A DNA stretch of 64,000 nucleotides from Ruminococcaceae bacterium HV4-5-B5C (GCA_900184925.1 FXYJ02000001.1:496001-560000), one strand, 5' to 3'; shown: positions 16,063-25,537, counted from the first letter of the stretch. A program made the numbers and translations. The notes: generated by a model from the sequence alone, not told the origin.

Positions 16063-17262
16063 ATGAATCAGGGCGTTGTGGTCATCCTGAATCAAATCAG
16101 GGCGGCAAAGGGAGAGCGGGTTTTCCGTGACGGTCCTCTCTTCGGCGCTCTTTTCGCCGACTTTGCCAAAGGTGCTTTCAAAGGGGAATTCCATCTGATG
16201 AGCCTTGCTTTCAGCACGGGGCTGTATCAGGAGCTGAAGGAACATCCCGAAAACTTTGCAGACATTCGGCGACGCTACCGTATTCGTATGGACAGCGAAT
16301 ACTGCTGGAACTCGGAACAGGTGGATTTTGCCGTTTCCTGCTGTCTTGCTCTCCTTGGCAGACCCGAGGCCGCGGAAGACGGCGGGGAACTTCGCCGCCT
16401 GAAAAGAGCGGCGCAGCAGGGGAATGCGCAGGCCTGCTACAGTCTCGGCCTTGCTTATGAAATGGCGGATGGTGTCGCACAGGACTGCGAGAAGGCTGCC
16501 GTGTGGTTCGAAAAGGCGGCCAGGCAGGGGATTGCCGACGCACAGCACAAACTTGCCCTTTGCTATTATTCCGGGCGGGGGGTCCCACAGGATTACACCC
16601 AGGCGGAATACTGGTGGCTTCAGGCGGCGCAGAGAGGGCATGCCGTCGCCCAGTTCAACCTCGGCATCCGCTACAGCCACGGTCTGGGGGCGGAGCAGGA
16701 CGACCGGAAGGCCGCGTACTGGTTTTCTCAGGCGGCCCGGCAGGGGCATACCGACGCACAGAACTGTCTCGGTGTCATGTTCCGGGATGGGCGCGGCACA
16801 CAGAGAAACGACAACAAAGCCGCAAGCTGGTTTTCCCGGTCCGCGCAGAGTGGAAATGCCGGAGCGGCGTGCAACCTCGGCCGGTGTTACCTTGCCGGGA
16901 GCGGAATCCGAAAAGACGAATTTAAGGCTGCCTACTGGTTTGGGAAAGCGGCGAAGCTTGGCGACGTATGCGCTCAGACTCTTTTTGCCCGCTGTCTTGA
17001 AACAGGGATAGGCGGCAGAAAGGATATGGAGCAGGCACTGCACTGGTATGTGAGGGCAGCGGGCCACGGAGACCCCGACGCACAGAACAGACTCGGGGAG
17101 TGCTGCTACTATGGCATCGGCGTTAAGATGGACTCGAATCAGGCGGGAATTTTCTGGGAGCAGGCGGCTTCACACGGCATGAAACAGGCGAAAGAGAACC
17201 TGCTGCTGTTGAGGGAAGCCGGGTTGTCGCCTGATCCGGAGAGACAGTGCCGCCGGGAATGA
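16063..17262 (+). CDS. Sel1-repeat protein of the kinase cassette
   Basis: A 399-residue protein. About 110 N-terminal residues form a separate helical domain with no recognised motif. It is followed by seven consecutive 36-residue Sel1 repeats (each G-x3-A-Q-x2-L-G-x2-Y...G-x2-K/Q-D...A-x2-W/F-x2-A-A) and the beginning of an eighth. Sel1 arrays are protein-protein scaffolds. There is no signal peptide, so it acts inside the cell, plausibly gathering targets for the kinase/phosphatase pair. ATG 16063 follows GAAGGTGAG and lies 10 bases after the phosphatase stop. Confidence 0.88.
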   Translation: MNQGVVVILNQIRAAKGERVFRDGPLFGALFADFAKGAFKGEFHLMSLAFSTGLYQELKEHPENFADIRRRYRIRMDSEYCWNSEQVDFAVSCCLALLGRPEAAEDGGELRRLKRAAQQGNAQACYSLGLAYEMADGVAQDCEKAAVWFEKAARQGIADAQHKLALCYYSGRGVPQDYTQAEYWWLQAAQRGHAVAQFNLGIRYSHGLGAEQDDRKAAYWFSQAARQGHTDAQNCLGVMFRDGRGTQRNDNKAASWFSRSAQSGNAGAACNLGRCYLAGSGIRKDEFKAAYWFGKAAKLGDVCAQTLFARCLETGIGGRKDMEQALHWYVRAAGHGDPDAQNRLGECCYYGIGVKMDSNQAGIFWEQAASHGMKQAKENLLLLREAGLSPDPERQCRRE

Positions 17263-17431
17263 TTTATTTCCATGGATCCTGTTGCAGCAGCACATATTTT
17301 TTATTGAAATTGCATAATATTGAATCATTAACGAAGCACGGTTCTTTTGTGGAAAGTTTATTCCGGCAGCCCGCCACTTTTTCCGCCGGATGTTTCCTCC
17401 TTTGGAAAATGAAAAAATGTGTCGATTTCTC

Positions 17432-17460
17432 TTGCAAGAGACACGGTAACGCGGTATAAT
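17432..17460 (+). promoter_or_regulatory. Promoter of the flavin reductase-rubredoxin gene
   Basis: TTGCAA (17432-17437), 17-base spacer, TATAAT (17455-17460). The 17263-17431 stretch before it shows no other clear feature. Confidence 0.85.
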
Positions 17461-17490
17461 AGTAAAAATGCGTTGAAAGGGGAGTTGTGC

Positions 17491-18153
17491 TTGACAAGCG
17501 ATGTTCTCGGCACTCTCACCTATGGAATGTACGCAATTGGCGTGAAATGCGGAGAGAAAGTTTCCGCCTGCATCGTCAATACGGTTCAGCAGGTCGCGTA
17601 TGGCCCGGATGTTATTTCCGTCAGCGTAAGCCATGACAATTACAGCAACGAGTGCATTCGCAAATCGGGGCTTTTTACCGTTTCCGTTCTTTCGGAAGAT
17701 ACTTCCGGCGCTGTGATCGGGGCTCTTGGTTTCAGTTCCGGCCGTGACGGCGACAAGCTCAAAAACATTAATTACCGCGTTCTCGCGGAGGGTGTGCCCG
17801 TTGTCAGGGAAAATATCTGCTGCTGGTTCCTCTGCAAGGTCGTAGGCACTGCGGAAACGAGATCTCACACCGTGTTTCTGGCGGAAGTGGTTGCAGGCAG
17901 CGATTCCGTTAAGGGCAAACCGATGACATATGAGTATTATCACCGTGTGATCAAGGGCCGGGCTCCCAAAAATGCTCCGACATTTCGGGAAAATAAACCA
18001 AAAAAGGAACTCAATTCCGAAAATTGGGTCTGCACCATTTGTGGATATGTTTACAATGATCCCCTTGTCCCGTTCGAGGAACTTTCGGATGATTGGATTT
18101 GCCCCATTTGCGGGGCGCCGAAAACGGCGTTTCGACGGGCGTCCTCAACATAA
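17491..18153 (+). CDS. High-molecular-weight rubredoxin (flavin reductase domain fused to rubredoxin)
   Basis: A 220-residue fusion. Residues 1-160 are a flavin reductase-like FMN-binding split-barrel domain. Residues about 176-215 are a rubredoxin domain with CTICGY and CPICGAP, giving four Fe ligands. In Moorella the same arrangement (Hrb) passes electrons from NAD(P)H to flavodiiron proteins for O2/NO reduction; a matching role here is inference. TTG 17491 was chosen because AAAGGGGAG precedes it by 6 bases. Monocistronic between its own promoter and terminator. Confidence 0.9.
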   Translation: MTSDVLGTLTYGMYAIGVKCGEKVSACIVNTVQQVAYGPDVISVSVSHDNYSNECIRKSGLFTVSVLSEDTSGAVIGALGFSSGRDGDKLKNINYRVLAEGVPVVRENICCWFLCKVVGTAETRSHTVFLAEVVAGSDSVKGKPMTYEYYHRVIKGRAPKNAPTFRENKPKKELNSENWVCTICGYVYNDPLVPFEELSDDWICPICGAPKTAFRRASST

Positions 18154-18160
18154 CAGAAAA

Positions 18161-18203
18161 GCTCACACCGATGTGGTTTCAGCATCGGGCGGGCTTTTTT
18201 TTT
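18161..18203 (+). terminator. Terminator after the rubredoxin fusion gene
   Basis: CCGATG/CATCGG stem extended by GCT/GGC-type pairs, followed by nine T. Confidence 0.75.
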
Positions 18204-18228
18204 GAGTTTTTCCCCGGAAAAGCTCAAA
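18201..18228 (+). repeat. Long inverted repeat in the uraA leader
   Basis: TTTGAGTTTTTCC pairs with GGAAAAGCTCAAA (13 pairs, one G-T) around a two-base loop. It has no T-tract after it. It may help end transcription or fold in the uraA 5' region. Confidence 0.5.
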
Positions 18229-18267
18229 TGAAATAGATTTAGAGACAGAGAACGAGGAGAGAAAAAA

Positions 18268-19584
18268 ATGAAGAAGAAAATCATTCAGGTCGAAGAAAAA
18301 CCGCCGATTCTGGAAGCAGTGCCCCTGAGCCTGCAGCACATGTTCGCCATGTTCAGCGCGTCGGTGCTCGTGCCGAATTTGCTGGGCATCAACCCCGCCG
18401 TCGTACTTTTCATGAACGGCGTCGGCACACTGCTCTACATCCTGATATCCAAAGGTAAGGCTCCGGCCTACCTCGGTTCCAGCTTCGCCTTTATCGCGCC
18501 GGCCACCATCATTATCGGTACACAGGGGCTGGGGTATTCTTACGCACTCGGCGGCTTCGTCGTTACGGGCGCCATGTTCTGCCTCGTTGCCATTATCATT
18601 CATTTCTGCGGCACGAAATGGATCGACGTGATCCTGCCGCCTGCAGCCATGGGCTCCGTCGTTGCGCTCATCGGCCTTGAACTTTCGGGAACCGCAGCTC
18701 AGATGGGCGGACTGGTTCTGACAAAGGATTATACGGCGATCAATCCGAAATATGTTGCCGTCTTCCTGATTACGCTCGGCGTCGCGGTGTTCGGTTCTGT
18801 GCTGTTCCGCCGTTTCCTGGCGGTCATCCCGATCCTGATTGCGATTGTTGTAGGCTATATCGCCGCCTCGTGCTTCGGCCTCGTCAGCTGGGACCTTTGG
18901 AATAAGGCTCCGATTTTTGCCATCCCGAATTTCCAGCCTGCCAAGTTCAATTGGACGGCCATTTCAGTGATTTTGCCGGCAACGCTGGTGGTTGTCTCCG
19001 AGCACATCGGGCACCAGATTGTAACGGGCAAGATCATCGGGCGTGACATTATCAAAGATCCGGGCCTTGACCATACCCTGCTGGGTGACGGTATTTCCAC
19101 CATGCTGTCTGGTTTTGTGGGTTCCGTTCCGACAACGACCTACGGCGAAAACATCGGGGTTATGGCAATGACGGGCGTGTACAGTGTCTGGGTTATCGCG
19201 GGTGCCGCAGTCATTTCCATTGTGATTTCGTTCTTCGGAAAGATCTCCGCCCTTATCCAGTCCATTCCGGCTCCGGTCATGGGCGGTGTCAGCTTCCTGC
19301 TTTACGGCATGATCGCGGCTTCCGGCCTGCGCCTCCTTGTTGAACAGAAGGTCGATTACAGCCGTTCGCGCAACCTCGCTATGACGAGTATTGTGCTGGT
19401 AACAGGCCTTTCCGGTGCGTTTATCCAGATTAAAGAGGTCAAGCTGACTGGTATGGCTCTCGGCGCATGCGTTGCCATGCTGCTCGGTCTCATCTTCTGG
19501 GTCATCGACAAATTCCACGCTGCTAACGACTACGATGACGCTCCTGCAGAAGCCTCTGCGGAGGCCGAAGGCGAAAACGTCTGA
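18268..19584 (+). CDS. uraA: Uracil/xanthine permease (NCS2 family)
   Basis: A 438-residue nucleobase:cation symporter with about 14 membrane segments. Key NCS2 motifs are present: SEHIGHQ near 244 (substrate Glu) and PTTTYGENIGVMA near 286 (second conserved Glu). Both match the uracil-specific UraA pattern better than xanthine permeases. Imports uracil for pyrimidine salvage. The acidic Ala-rich tail is cytoplasmic. ATG 18268 follows GAGGAGAG. No PyrR attenuator is visible in the short leader. Confidence 0.9.
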   Translation: MKKKIIQVEEKPPILEAVPLSLQHMFAMFSASVLVPNLLGINPAVVLFMNGVGTLLYILISKGKAPAYLGSSFAFIAPATIIIGTQGLGYSYALGGFVVTGAMFCLVAIIIHFCGTKWIDVILPPAAMGSVVALIGLELSGTAAQMGGLVLTKDYTAINPKYVAVFLITLGVAVFGSVLFRRFLAVIPILIAIVVGYIAASCFGLVSWDLWNKAPIFAIPNFQPAKFNWTAISVILPATLVVVSEHIGHQIVTGKIIGRDIIKDPGLDHTLLGDGISTMLSGFVGSVPTTTYGENIGVMAMTGVYSVWVIAGAAVISIVISFFGKISALIQSIPAPVMGGVSFLLYGMIAASGLRLLVEQKVDYSRSRNLAMTSIVLVTGLSGAFIQIKEVKLTGMALGACVAMLLGLIFWVIDKFHAANDYDDAPAEASAEAEGENV

Positions 19585-19750
19585 GGCGTTTCACAAAACC
19601 TTTTTTCTAGAAATCCGGAGCAGCTGTTCTAAAGTGGGATGGCTGCTCCTGATTCTTTCAGCCAGCGCCGCCGGGTGTTTTGGGCAACAGGGCTGCTTCC
19701 GTACGGGAGGCGGCCTGTTGTAATTTATATGGTTTTTACAGGAGGGCTTT

Positions 19751-20524
19751 ATGGTTCAGGAAGTAATTGCGGAAAGTGCTTTTACGACAGAAGGACAGCC
19801 GGACGGGACGAGTATTATTATCGTCGACCCTTATACCGGCTGCGAACTGAAATGTCCCTATTGTTTTCAGTGGAATGATTCTGACTGGGGTAAAAAGATA
19901 CTGGTTAATCTGAATATCCCGGAGCTTCTTTCCAGACAGATTGATGAAATCAGGGGTGCAGGGGTTTATATCGGCAGTAAATGCGACCCATATATGCCGC
20001 TGGAACAGAAGTACCATCTTACCCGGCAGTGTCTTGGGATTCTTGCCAAACATAACTCTCACGTGTACATCACAACAAAATCGGACAATCAGCTTATTCT
20101 GAAGGATTCAAATCTGCTGAAATCTTTTCAGGCACCTGTTACCGTACTTATGGGACTTTCGAATATCAGTCAGGCCGACAAGGGGAGAGCAAACATCAAC
20201 ATTCAAGTTGCAAATGAATTAAAGAAGCAGGGAATTGATGTCTGGTGTTTCATTACTCCTATCCTCCCTTATGTTATGAACATAGATGAAATGATCGACG
20301 AGCTCGATGACGGCATTCCGGTTTATTTTGATAAACTTCGTGTGATGACACAGGGAAATCAGGATAAGAAAATCCTTGGCTGGATTCGAAGCAAATATCC
20401 CCAATACTTCGATGAGTATACCCGCATTCTGTTCCAAGGTGACACTGTTTACTACCGGGAACTGTATACAAAATACAGCAGGAACCCGCGATGCAGATTT
20501 ATGACGGATGAATGGGGAGCATAA
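19751..20524 (+). CDS. Radical SAM protein, SPL-like family
   Basis: A 257-residue radical SAM enzyme. The cluster motif is C-x3-C-x2-C (Cys31, 35, 38 in CELKCPYC). YIGSKCDPYMPLE and an ITTKSD strand follow, the pattern of spore-photoproduct-lyase-related proteins of unknown substrate. There is no extra C-terminal domain. ATG 19751 has AGGAGGG upstream. Two sampled 60-base rows (20101 and 20161) each contain 25 G/C (42%). A row in uraA (18661) has 36, so the gene may have been acquired. The 166 bases before it hold only an 8-pair inverted repeat at 19617-19649. Confidence 0.85.
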   Translation: MVQEVIAESAFTTEGQPDGTSIIIVDPYTGCELKCPYCFQWNDSDWGKKILVNLNIPELLSRQIDEIRGAGVYIGSKCDPYMPLEQKYHLTRQCLGILAKHNSHVYITTKSDNQLILKDSNLLKSFQAPVTVLMGLSNISQADKGRANINIQVANELKKQGIDVWCFITPILPYVMNIDEMIDELDDGIPVYFDKLRVMTQGNQDKKILGWIRSKYPQYFDEYTRILFQGDTVYYRELYTKYSRNPRCRFMTDEWGA

Positions 20525-20567
20525 GCACGGCACGAAACCCTGTAGCCGGCCGATGGATTCCCTAAAG

Positions 20568-20607
20568 AACAGGCAGCCGCAAAACAAACGTTTTGCGGCT
20601 GCCTGTT
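20568..20607. terminator. Bidirectional terminator between radical SAM gene and clpB
   Basis: An 18-pair perfect inverted repeat (20568-20585 with 20590-20607) around AAAC. The A/T ends of the stem act as T-tracts for both convergent genes. Confidence 0.85.
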
Positions 20608-20616
20608 TATCCCCTG

Positions 20617-23241
20617 TTATTCTGCCGGGGTGATCTGTGCCTTTTCGGTTACCGTCAGGTCTCCGCCGTCTGCGTCGACTTTGAGTACCGAACGCGGCCG
20701 AATACCTCCGGCGATGATCTTCTTTGCAATCAGTGTTTCCACGCGGCTCTGAATCAGACGCTTGAGAGGACGCGCGCCGTAGACAGGGTCGTATCCGCTG
20801 TCGAGAATAAAATCCTTGGCAGCCTCCGAAAGTTCCACGTCGAGCTGCTTTTCCTGCAGGCGGCGCCGCAGGTCGGCAATCTGCAGGTCAATGATTTTGT
20901 AAATCTCATTGCGCTGCAGCGGGCGGTAGAACACGATTTCGTCGAGTCGGTTTAAAAACTCGGGGCGGAACTGCTGTTTCAGCAGTCCGTTCACCTGCTG
21001 CTTTGCTTCGGCACTGATATTCCCGTTCGCGTCAATGCCTTCCAAAATAGAGCCGGAGCCGAGGTTCGAGGTAAGAATGATAATGGTGTTGCGGAAGTCT
21101 ACCGTGCGGCCCTGCGAATCGGTGATGCGTCCGTCGTCGAGAACCTGAAGGAGAATGTTGAACACGTCGGGGTGCGCTTTTTCCACTTCGTCGAACAGAA
21201 CGACGGAGTAGGGGCGGCGTCGCACCGCTTCGGTGAGCTGCCCGCCTTCTTCATAGCCGACGTAGCCCGGAGGCGCTCCGATGAGGCGGGAGACGGAGAA
21301 TTTCTCCATGTATTCCGTCATGTCGATGCGCACCATGTTCCTTTCGTCGTCGAACAGCGCCTGTGCCAGAGCCTTTGCAAGCTCAGTCTTGCCGACGCCA
21401 GTGGGTCCGAGAAAAAGGAACGAGCCGATGGGTCGGTTGGGGTCCTGTATTCCGGCGCGGGAGCGAAGAATTGCTTCGGAAACTTTTTTGACCGCCTCGT
21501 CCTGCCCGATGACCCGCTCATGGAGGATATCTTCAAGACGCAGCAGCTTTTCGCGCTCGCTCTCCATCAGCCTCGACACCGGAATTCCCGTCCATTTGCC
21601 GACGATCTTCGCAATTTCTTCTTCGGTCACACGGTCGTGCAGAAGCGAGTCGGAGGTCTGCGTTTTTTCGGCAATTTCTTCCTCGGCTTTCAGCTGCTTC
21701 GTCAGCTCGGGGAGTTTGCCGTATTTAAGTTCGGCGGCTTTGTTCAGGTCATAACCGCGCTCCGCTTTTTCAATTTCGGCATTTGTCAACTCGATCTCTT
21801 CCCGGAGTTTGCGCACTTTGCCGATTGAATTCTTCTCGTTTTCCCATTTTGCCTTTCGCTCGTTCAGCTGGGCGCGTTCGTCCGCGAGTTCCTTCTGAAT
21901 CTGTTTCAGGTGCTCCTGTGCCAGCGGATCGGTATCTTTTTTCAGGGCGGCTTCTTCGATTTCGCGCTGCATGATGCGCCGTGAGATTTCGTCCAGTTCG
22001 ACCGGCATGGAGTCGATTTCCGTGCGGACCATCGCGCAGGCTTCGTCCACAAGGTCGATAGCCTTGTCAGGCAGGAAGCGGTCGGAGATGTAGCGGTTGC
22101 TGAGTGTGGCTGCCGCAATCAGCGCCTGATCCTGAATTTTGACGCCGTGGAAGACTTCGTAGCGCTCCTTCAGGCCGCGAAGAATGGCAATGGTGTCCTC
22201 AACGGACGGTTCCTCCACCAGAACAGGCTGAAAGCGACGCTCAAGAGCTGCGTCTTTTTCAATGTACTGCCGGTATTCGTTAAGCGTCGTTGCGCCGATG
22301 CAGTGCAGCTCGCCGCGGGCGAGCATCGGTTTCAGAAGGTTGCCTGCATCCATGCTCCCTTCGGTTTTGCCTGCTCCCACGATTGTGTGCAGTTCATCGA
22401 TGAACAGGATAATGCGGCCCTCGCTCTTTTTTACTTCGTTTAAGACGGCCTTGAAGCGCTCCTCAAATTCACCGCGGTATTTCGCACCCGCCACGAGCGC
22501 GCCCATGTCGAGTGAAAAGACCTTGCGGTCCTTGAGGCTGTTCGGCACGTCGCCGCGTACAATGCGCTGTGCGAGCCCTTCGGCAATTGCCGTCTTGCCG
22601 ACGCCTGGTTCGCCAATGAGGACCGGGTTGTTTTTTGTTTTCCGTGAAAGAATCAGAATTACGCTGCGGATTTCATCGTCGCGCCCGATCACGGGGTCAA
22701 GTTTGTGATTTTTCGCAAGTGCGACGAGATCCTGACCGTATTTTGTGAGTGCGTCGTAGGTTTCCTCCGGGCTGTCGCTTGTCACGCGTGTGTTGCCGCG
22801 CACCGTGGAAAGTGCCGAAAGAAAACTGTTGCGTGTAATGCCGAAGCGGTCAAACACGTTCCGCATGGCGGCATTCGGCTTTTCGAGCATGGCGAGCATG
22901 ATGTGTTCAACGGAGACATATTCGTCCTTCATGCGTTTCGCTTGATTCTCCGCTTCCGCGAGGACGCCGTCAACGTCTGAGGAGACATAGATTTTGCCGG
23001 CTTCGCGGCCCGGCCCTGTCACGGCGGGCAGCTTTTTAACCTGCTGTTCCACCATGCTCAGCACGGCGGCTGCGTCGAGCCCCATTTTCGTCAGAAGCTG
23101 CGGAATCAGGCCGTTTTCCTGCCGCAGGAGAGCGTCGGCCAGATGCTCCTCTTCAATCTGCATGCAGTTGTTTTCCAGTGCGGTGGTCTGCGCCTGCTGG
23201 ATCGCTTCCAGGGATTTGTGGGTAAAGTTCTGGGCATTCAT
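20617..23241 (-). CDS. clpB: ClpB disaggregase (Hsp100 AAA+)
   Basis: An 874-residue hexameric disaggregase that works with DnaK to rescue aggregated proteins. It has an N-terminal Clp repeat domain, first AAA+ with Walker A GEPGVGKT (210-217), and the coiled-coil middle domain (about 410-530) that marks ClpB. The second AAA+ (GPTGVGKT) has the GYVGYEEGG pore loop. A C-terminal small domain has GARPLKR. No ClpP-binding IGF/IGL loop was noticed. ATG 23241 follows AAAGGAGG. Second gene after a ribbon-helix-helix protein, 24 bases apart; no CIRCE or CtsR-type repeat was seen upstream. Confidence 0.97.
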   Translation of the reverse strand: MNAQNFTHKSLEAIQQAQTTALENNCMQIEEEHLADALLRQENGLIPQLLTKMGLDAAAVLSMVEQQVKKLPAVTGPGREAGKIYVSSDVDGVLAEAENQAKRMKDEYVSVEHIMLAMLEKPNAAMRNVFDRFGITRNSFLSALSTVRGNTRVTSDSPEETYDALTKYGQDLVALAKNHKLDPVIGRDDEIRSVILILSRKTKNNPVLIGEPGVGKTAIAEGLAQRIVRGDVPNSLKDRKVFSLDMGALVAGAKYRGEFEERFKAVLNEVKKSEGRIILFIDELHTIVGAGKTEGSMDAGNLLKPMLARGELHCIGATTLNEYRQYIEKDAALERRFQPVLVEEPSVEDTIAILRGLKERYEVFHGVKIQDQALIAAATLSNRYISDRFLPDKAIDLVDEACAMVRTEIDSMPVELDEISRRIMQREIEEAALKKDTDPLAQEHLKQIQKELADERAQLNERKAKWENEKNSIGKVRKLREEIELTNAEIEKAERGYDLNKAAELKYGKLPELTKQLKAEEEIAEKTQTSDSLLHDRVTEEEIAKIVGKWTGIPVSRLMESEREKLLRLEDILHERVIGQDEAVKKVSEAILRSRAGIQDPNRPIGSFLFLGPTGVGKTELAKALAQALFDDERNMVRIDMTEYMEKFSVSRLIGAPPGYVGYEEGGQLTEAVRRRPYSVVLFDEVEKAHPDVFNILLQVLDDGRITDSQGRTVDFRNTIIILTSNLGSGSILEGIDANGNISAEAKQQVNGLLKQQFRPEFLNRLDEIVFYRPLQRNEIYKIIDLQIADLRRRLQEKQLDVELSEAAKDFILDSGYDPVYGARPLKRLIQSRVETLIAKKIIAGGIRPRSVLKVDADGGDLTVTEKAQITPAE

Positions 23242-23265
23242 AAAAGCCCCTCCTTTGCGGCCGGA

Positions 23266-23925
23266 TCAGAGCAGCATATCGCCGCTGAGCCGGTCAAGAT
23301 AATTTTTTTTAATTTGCCGCATGGTACCCGGCAAGTCGTCCGTTCCGGCAAAGTATCCCTTCATGGACGAGTCGAACAGCCGGATATAGCAGATAATCTG
23401 CTGAGCGAGCGCGTTGCAGTCGATCTCGCTTTGAGGGCGGAGTAAACGGCGCGAGTAACGTCCCGGTTCAACAGAACACGGAATTTCACCGTCCGGGAAA
23501 TGTTCTGCCGCTGCACTTTGCTCAAGCTGCTCCCAAAACCGGAAAAAATCTTCCGAGATTTCGAGAAGGCCGCCGCTCTGCGTGCGAAACGAGACGCGCA
23601 GCTCACCGAGGTACGGCCCCGGTTCGCGGTACAGTTCCAGCAGATACCGGGCCGTGGGCCGGTAGCGGTATCGCAGTTCACTGCGGATCGTCACCATACT
23701 CTCGCTCGGCTGCTCTCGGAACTGGAAGCTGTCAAGACCTGCGAACATCTGCTCCATGCAGCCAAAAATATCGCGGATCCTGCTTTCCGGCGTTGGGCAG
23801 GAAAGGTAATCGGCAAGAATTCGGTTAATCAGGCTGCTGCGGCTCAATCGGCGCTCATACGCGAGCCGGTCGACCGCGTCGACCACCTCATCCATCAGAA
23901 CAAGACTATAGACACTTTTGGGCAA
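23266..23925 (-). CDS. Ribbon-helix-helix protein preceding clpB
   Basis: A protein of about 219 residues. The first approximately 45 fit a ribbon-helix-helix DNA-binding domain (SVYSLVLMDEVVDAVDRLA followed by LSRSSLINRILADYL). The remaining approximately 170 residues are an unrecognised domain. TTG 23925 was chosen because AGGTG lies 6 bases upstream; GTG at 23934 would place that sequence across the start itself. It has its own promoter and shares a transcript with clpB, so it may be an autoregulator or heat-stress regulator. This is inference. Confidence 0.75.
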   Translation of the reverse strand: MPKSVYSLVLMDEVVDAVDRLAYERRLSRSSLINRILADYLSCPTPESRIRDIFGCMEQMFAGLDSFQFREQPSESMVTIRSELRYRYRPTARYLLELYREPGPYLGELRVSFRTQSGGLLEISEDFFRFWEQLEQSAAAEHFPDGEIPCSVEPGRYSRRLLRPQSEIDCNALAQQIICYIRLFDSSMKGYFAGTDDLPGTMRQIKKNYLDRLSGDMLL

Positions 23926-23939
23926 CGGTTTCACCTCGT

Positions 23940-23957
23940 TTCAGTAAATTCAGTATA
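23940..23957 (-). promoter_or_regulatory. Direct repeats over the RHH-clpB promoter
   Basis: Reading the plus strand, TTCAGTA occurs at 23940 and 23949, a 9-base period, with a weaker GCAGTGA at 23958. The second copy overlaps the -10 element. RHH proteins often bind such short tandem sites. Confidence 0.4.
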
Positions 23958-23980
23958 GCAGTGACTCCATAACGTGTCAA
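23952..23980 (-). promoter_or_regulatory. Promoter of the RHH-clpB operon
   Basis: On the minus strand TTGACA (23980-23975), 17 bases, TATACT (23957-23952). Confidence 0.85.
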
Positions 23981-24156
23981 TACAGTTATATAATTTTAAA
24001 TACATATTATTAGCTAAACCCAGTGGCAAACAGGATTGCGGAAATGTCCCGCCGGAATCTTTTGTGCTGATGCGCAGAAAGAAAAAATACAGATATCGGG
24101 AAAATTCACGCAATTTCGCATTGTTCTAATATGTAAAAAACAGAAAGGCGCTTCAC

Positions 24157-24165
24157 TGGTATAAT
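24157..24165 (+). promoter_or_regulatory. Extended -10 promoter of the HD-GYP gene
   Basis: TGGTATAAT, an extended -10 with no clear -35, about 45 bases before the coding start. Confidence 0.5.
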
Positions 24166-24209
24166 AAGACTGCTTTTCCGTATAAATTCGAAATTTACAG
24201 TAAAGTGTT

Positions 24210-25463
24210 GTGATAAACTTGCTGCTCAATGTGAACGAACTCCTTATCTCTCTTTCCAAGACGCTGGACTTTGCGGAGAGAGAAGTTCTTCCGACACACT
24301 CGAACCACGGTATGCGTGTAGCCTATATTTCAGCCCGCATCGCGCAGAAAACCGGGTTTTCCGATCACGACCTTTTTGACCTGATCTCTTATGCTCTTCT
24401 TCACGACAACGGGGTGATGGCTTCCATCCGGAATGCCAGGGACGGGAAACAGGTGCCCGGAACGAATCTTCAGTCTGCCCCGCTGATTAACAGCGCCGAC
24501 GGGTTTTCTATGGTGGAGGCTTCGCCGGGTCACTGTGTGGAAGGCGAAAAGAATCTGGCGCACTTCCCGTTTATTCAAAGAAAAGACAATGTGATTCTTT
24601 ATCATCATGAACGATATGACGGAAGCGGTTTCTTTGGTATTTCCGGAAACAATATTCCGCTTTATTCCCGGATTATTCACCTGGCCGATTCGATGGCCAT
24701 CTGGTACTCCAACGGCATGGGAACAGACATGATTACGGATGCGATCATCCGCAACGCGCATGTGTTCGACCCCGACCTATGCGAAGCGGCGCTTGAACTG
24801 AGCAGCAACGTGGAATTCTGGCTTGACCAGAAGGAATTGTTCGTACAGAGCGCGCTCGTAGCCATGCTGCCGCAGGTCAGCAGGGAATTCGATTATAAGC
24901 AGATTCGCACAATTTCTCAGATGTTCAGCCGCATCATCGACGCCAAGTCACCTTTTACCGGGTCACATTCGCGCGGCATCAGCGACAAAACCGGTTTCGT
25001 CTGCCAGTATTACGAATATGACGAGAAAACCTACTGGAAGATGCGCATTGCCGCGGATCTGCACGATCTCGGCAAGCTGATTGTTCCCGGTCCGATTCTC
25101 GACAAGCCGGGCAAGCTCTGCCGCGATGAGTTTCGGGTGATCCAGTCGCATCCGTACTATACCAGGCGGATTCTGGAAAAGATCGACGGTTTTGAGGACA
25201 TTACGGAGTGGGCGTCCAATCACCATGAAAAGCTGAACGGTTCCGGTTATCCGTACGGGTTTGACAGCAGAACGCTTGATTTTAATTCGCGCATTCTTGC
25301 CTGTGTTGATATTTATCAGGCTCTGACGGAGGACAGGCCCTACCGAAAGGCCATGGAGCACAGGCAGGCGATCGACATCATGACGGATATGGCCCGGCAT
25401 GGTCTGATTGAGGCTTCTGTTACGGAAGATATGGACTCCATCTTCTGCGGGGTTGTGGAATAA
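24210..25463 (+). CDS. Tandem HD / HD-GYP domain protein
   Basis: A 417-residue protein built of two HD modules and nothing else. The first has LLHDNG (His65-Asp66) and HHERYDGSGFFG, a degenerate GYP. The second has DLHDLGK (about 285), HHEKLNGSGYPYG (about 345) and DIYQALTEDRPYR, a full HD-GYP signature. HD-GYP proteins hydrolyse cyclic di-nucleotides such as c-di-GMP; the first domain may be regulatory. No receiver, PAS or membrane segment is present. Start GTG 24210 lacks a convincing ribosome site, so the true start may differ by a few codons. Confidence 0.85.
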   Translation: MINLLLNVNELLISLSKTLDFAEREVLPTHSNHGMRVAYISARIAQKTGFSDHDLFDLISYALLHDNGVMASIRNARDGKQVPGTNLQSAPLINSADGFSMVEASPGHCVEGEKNLAHFPFIQRKDNVILYHHERYDGSGFFGISGNNIPLYSRIIHLADSMAIWYSNGMGTDMITDAIIRNAHVFDPDLCEAALELSSNVEFWLDQKELFVQSALVAMLPQVSREFDYKQIRTISQMFSRIIDAKSPFTGSHSRGISDKTGFVCQYYEYDEKTYWKMRIAADLHDLGKLIVPGPILDKPGKLCRDEFRVIQSHPYYTRRILEKIDGFEDITEWASNHHEKLNGSGYPYGFDSRTLDFNSRILACVDIYQALTEDRPYRKAMEHRQAIDIMTDMARHGLIEASVTEDMDSIFCGVVE

Positions 25464-25466
25464 CAC

Positions 25467-25513
25467 AAAAAGCGGGAAAGGACCGGGCTTTTGCCCGGTC
25501 CTTTCCCGCTTTC
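25467..25513 (+). terminator. Terminator after the HD-GYP gene
   Basis: A perfect 20-pair stem (25469-25488 with 25493-25512) and TTTT loop. Symmetry also serves the minus-strand gene ending at 25538. Confidence 0.85.
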
Positions 25514-25537
25514 ACCACAGATTTCGGAGCCGGCGGT

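Noticed and set aside
19617-19649. GGAGCAGC/GCTGCTCC inverted repeat after uraA as a terminator
   Set aside because: The loop is 17 bases long and no T-tract follows it. A weak role cannot be excluded.
23926-24209. Possible CIRCE or CtsR box for clpB
   Set aside because: No TTAGCACTC/GAGTGCTAA-type inverted repeat nor tandem heptads GGTCAAA were found on either strand.
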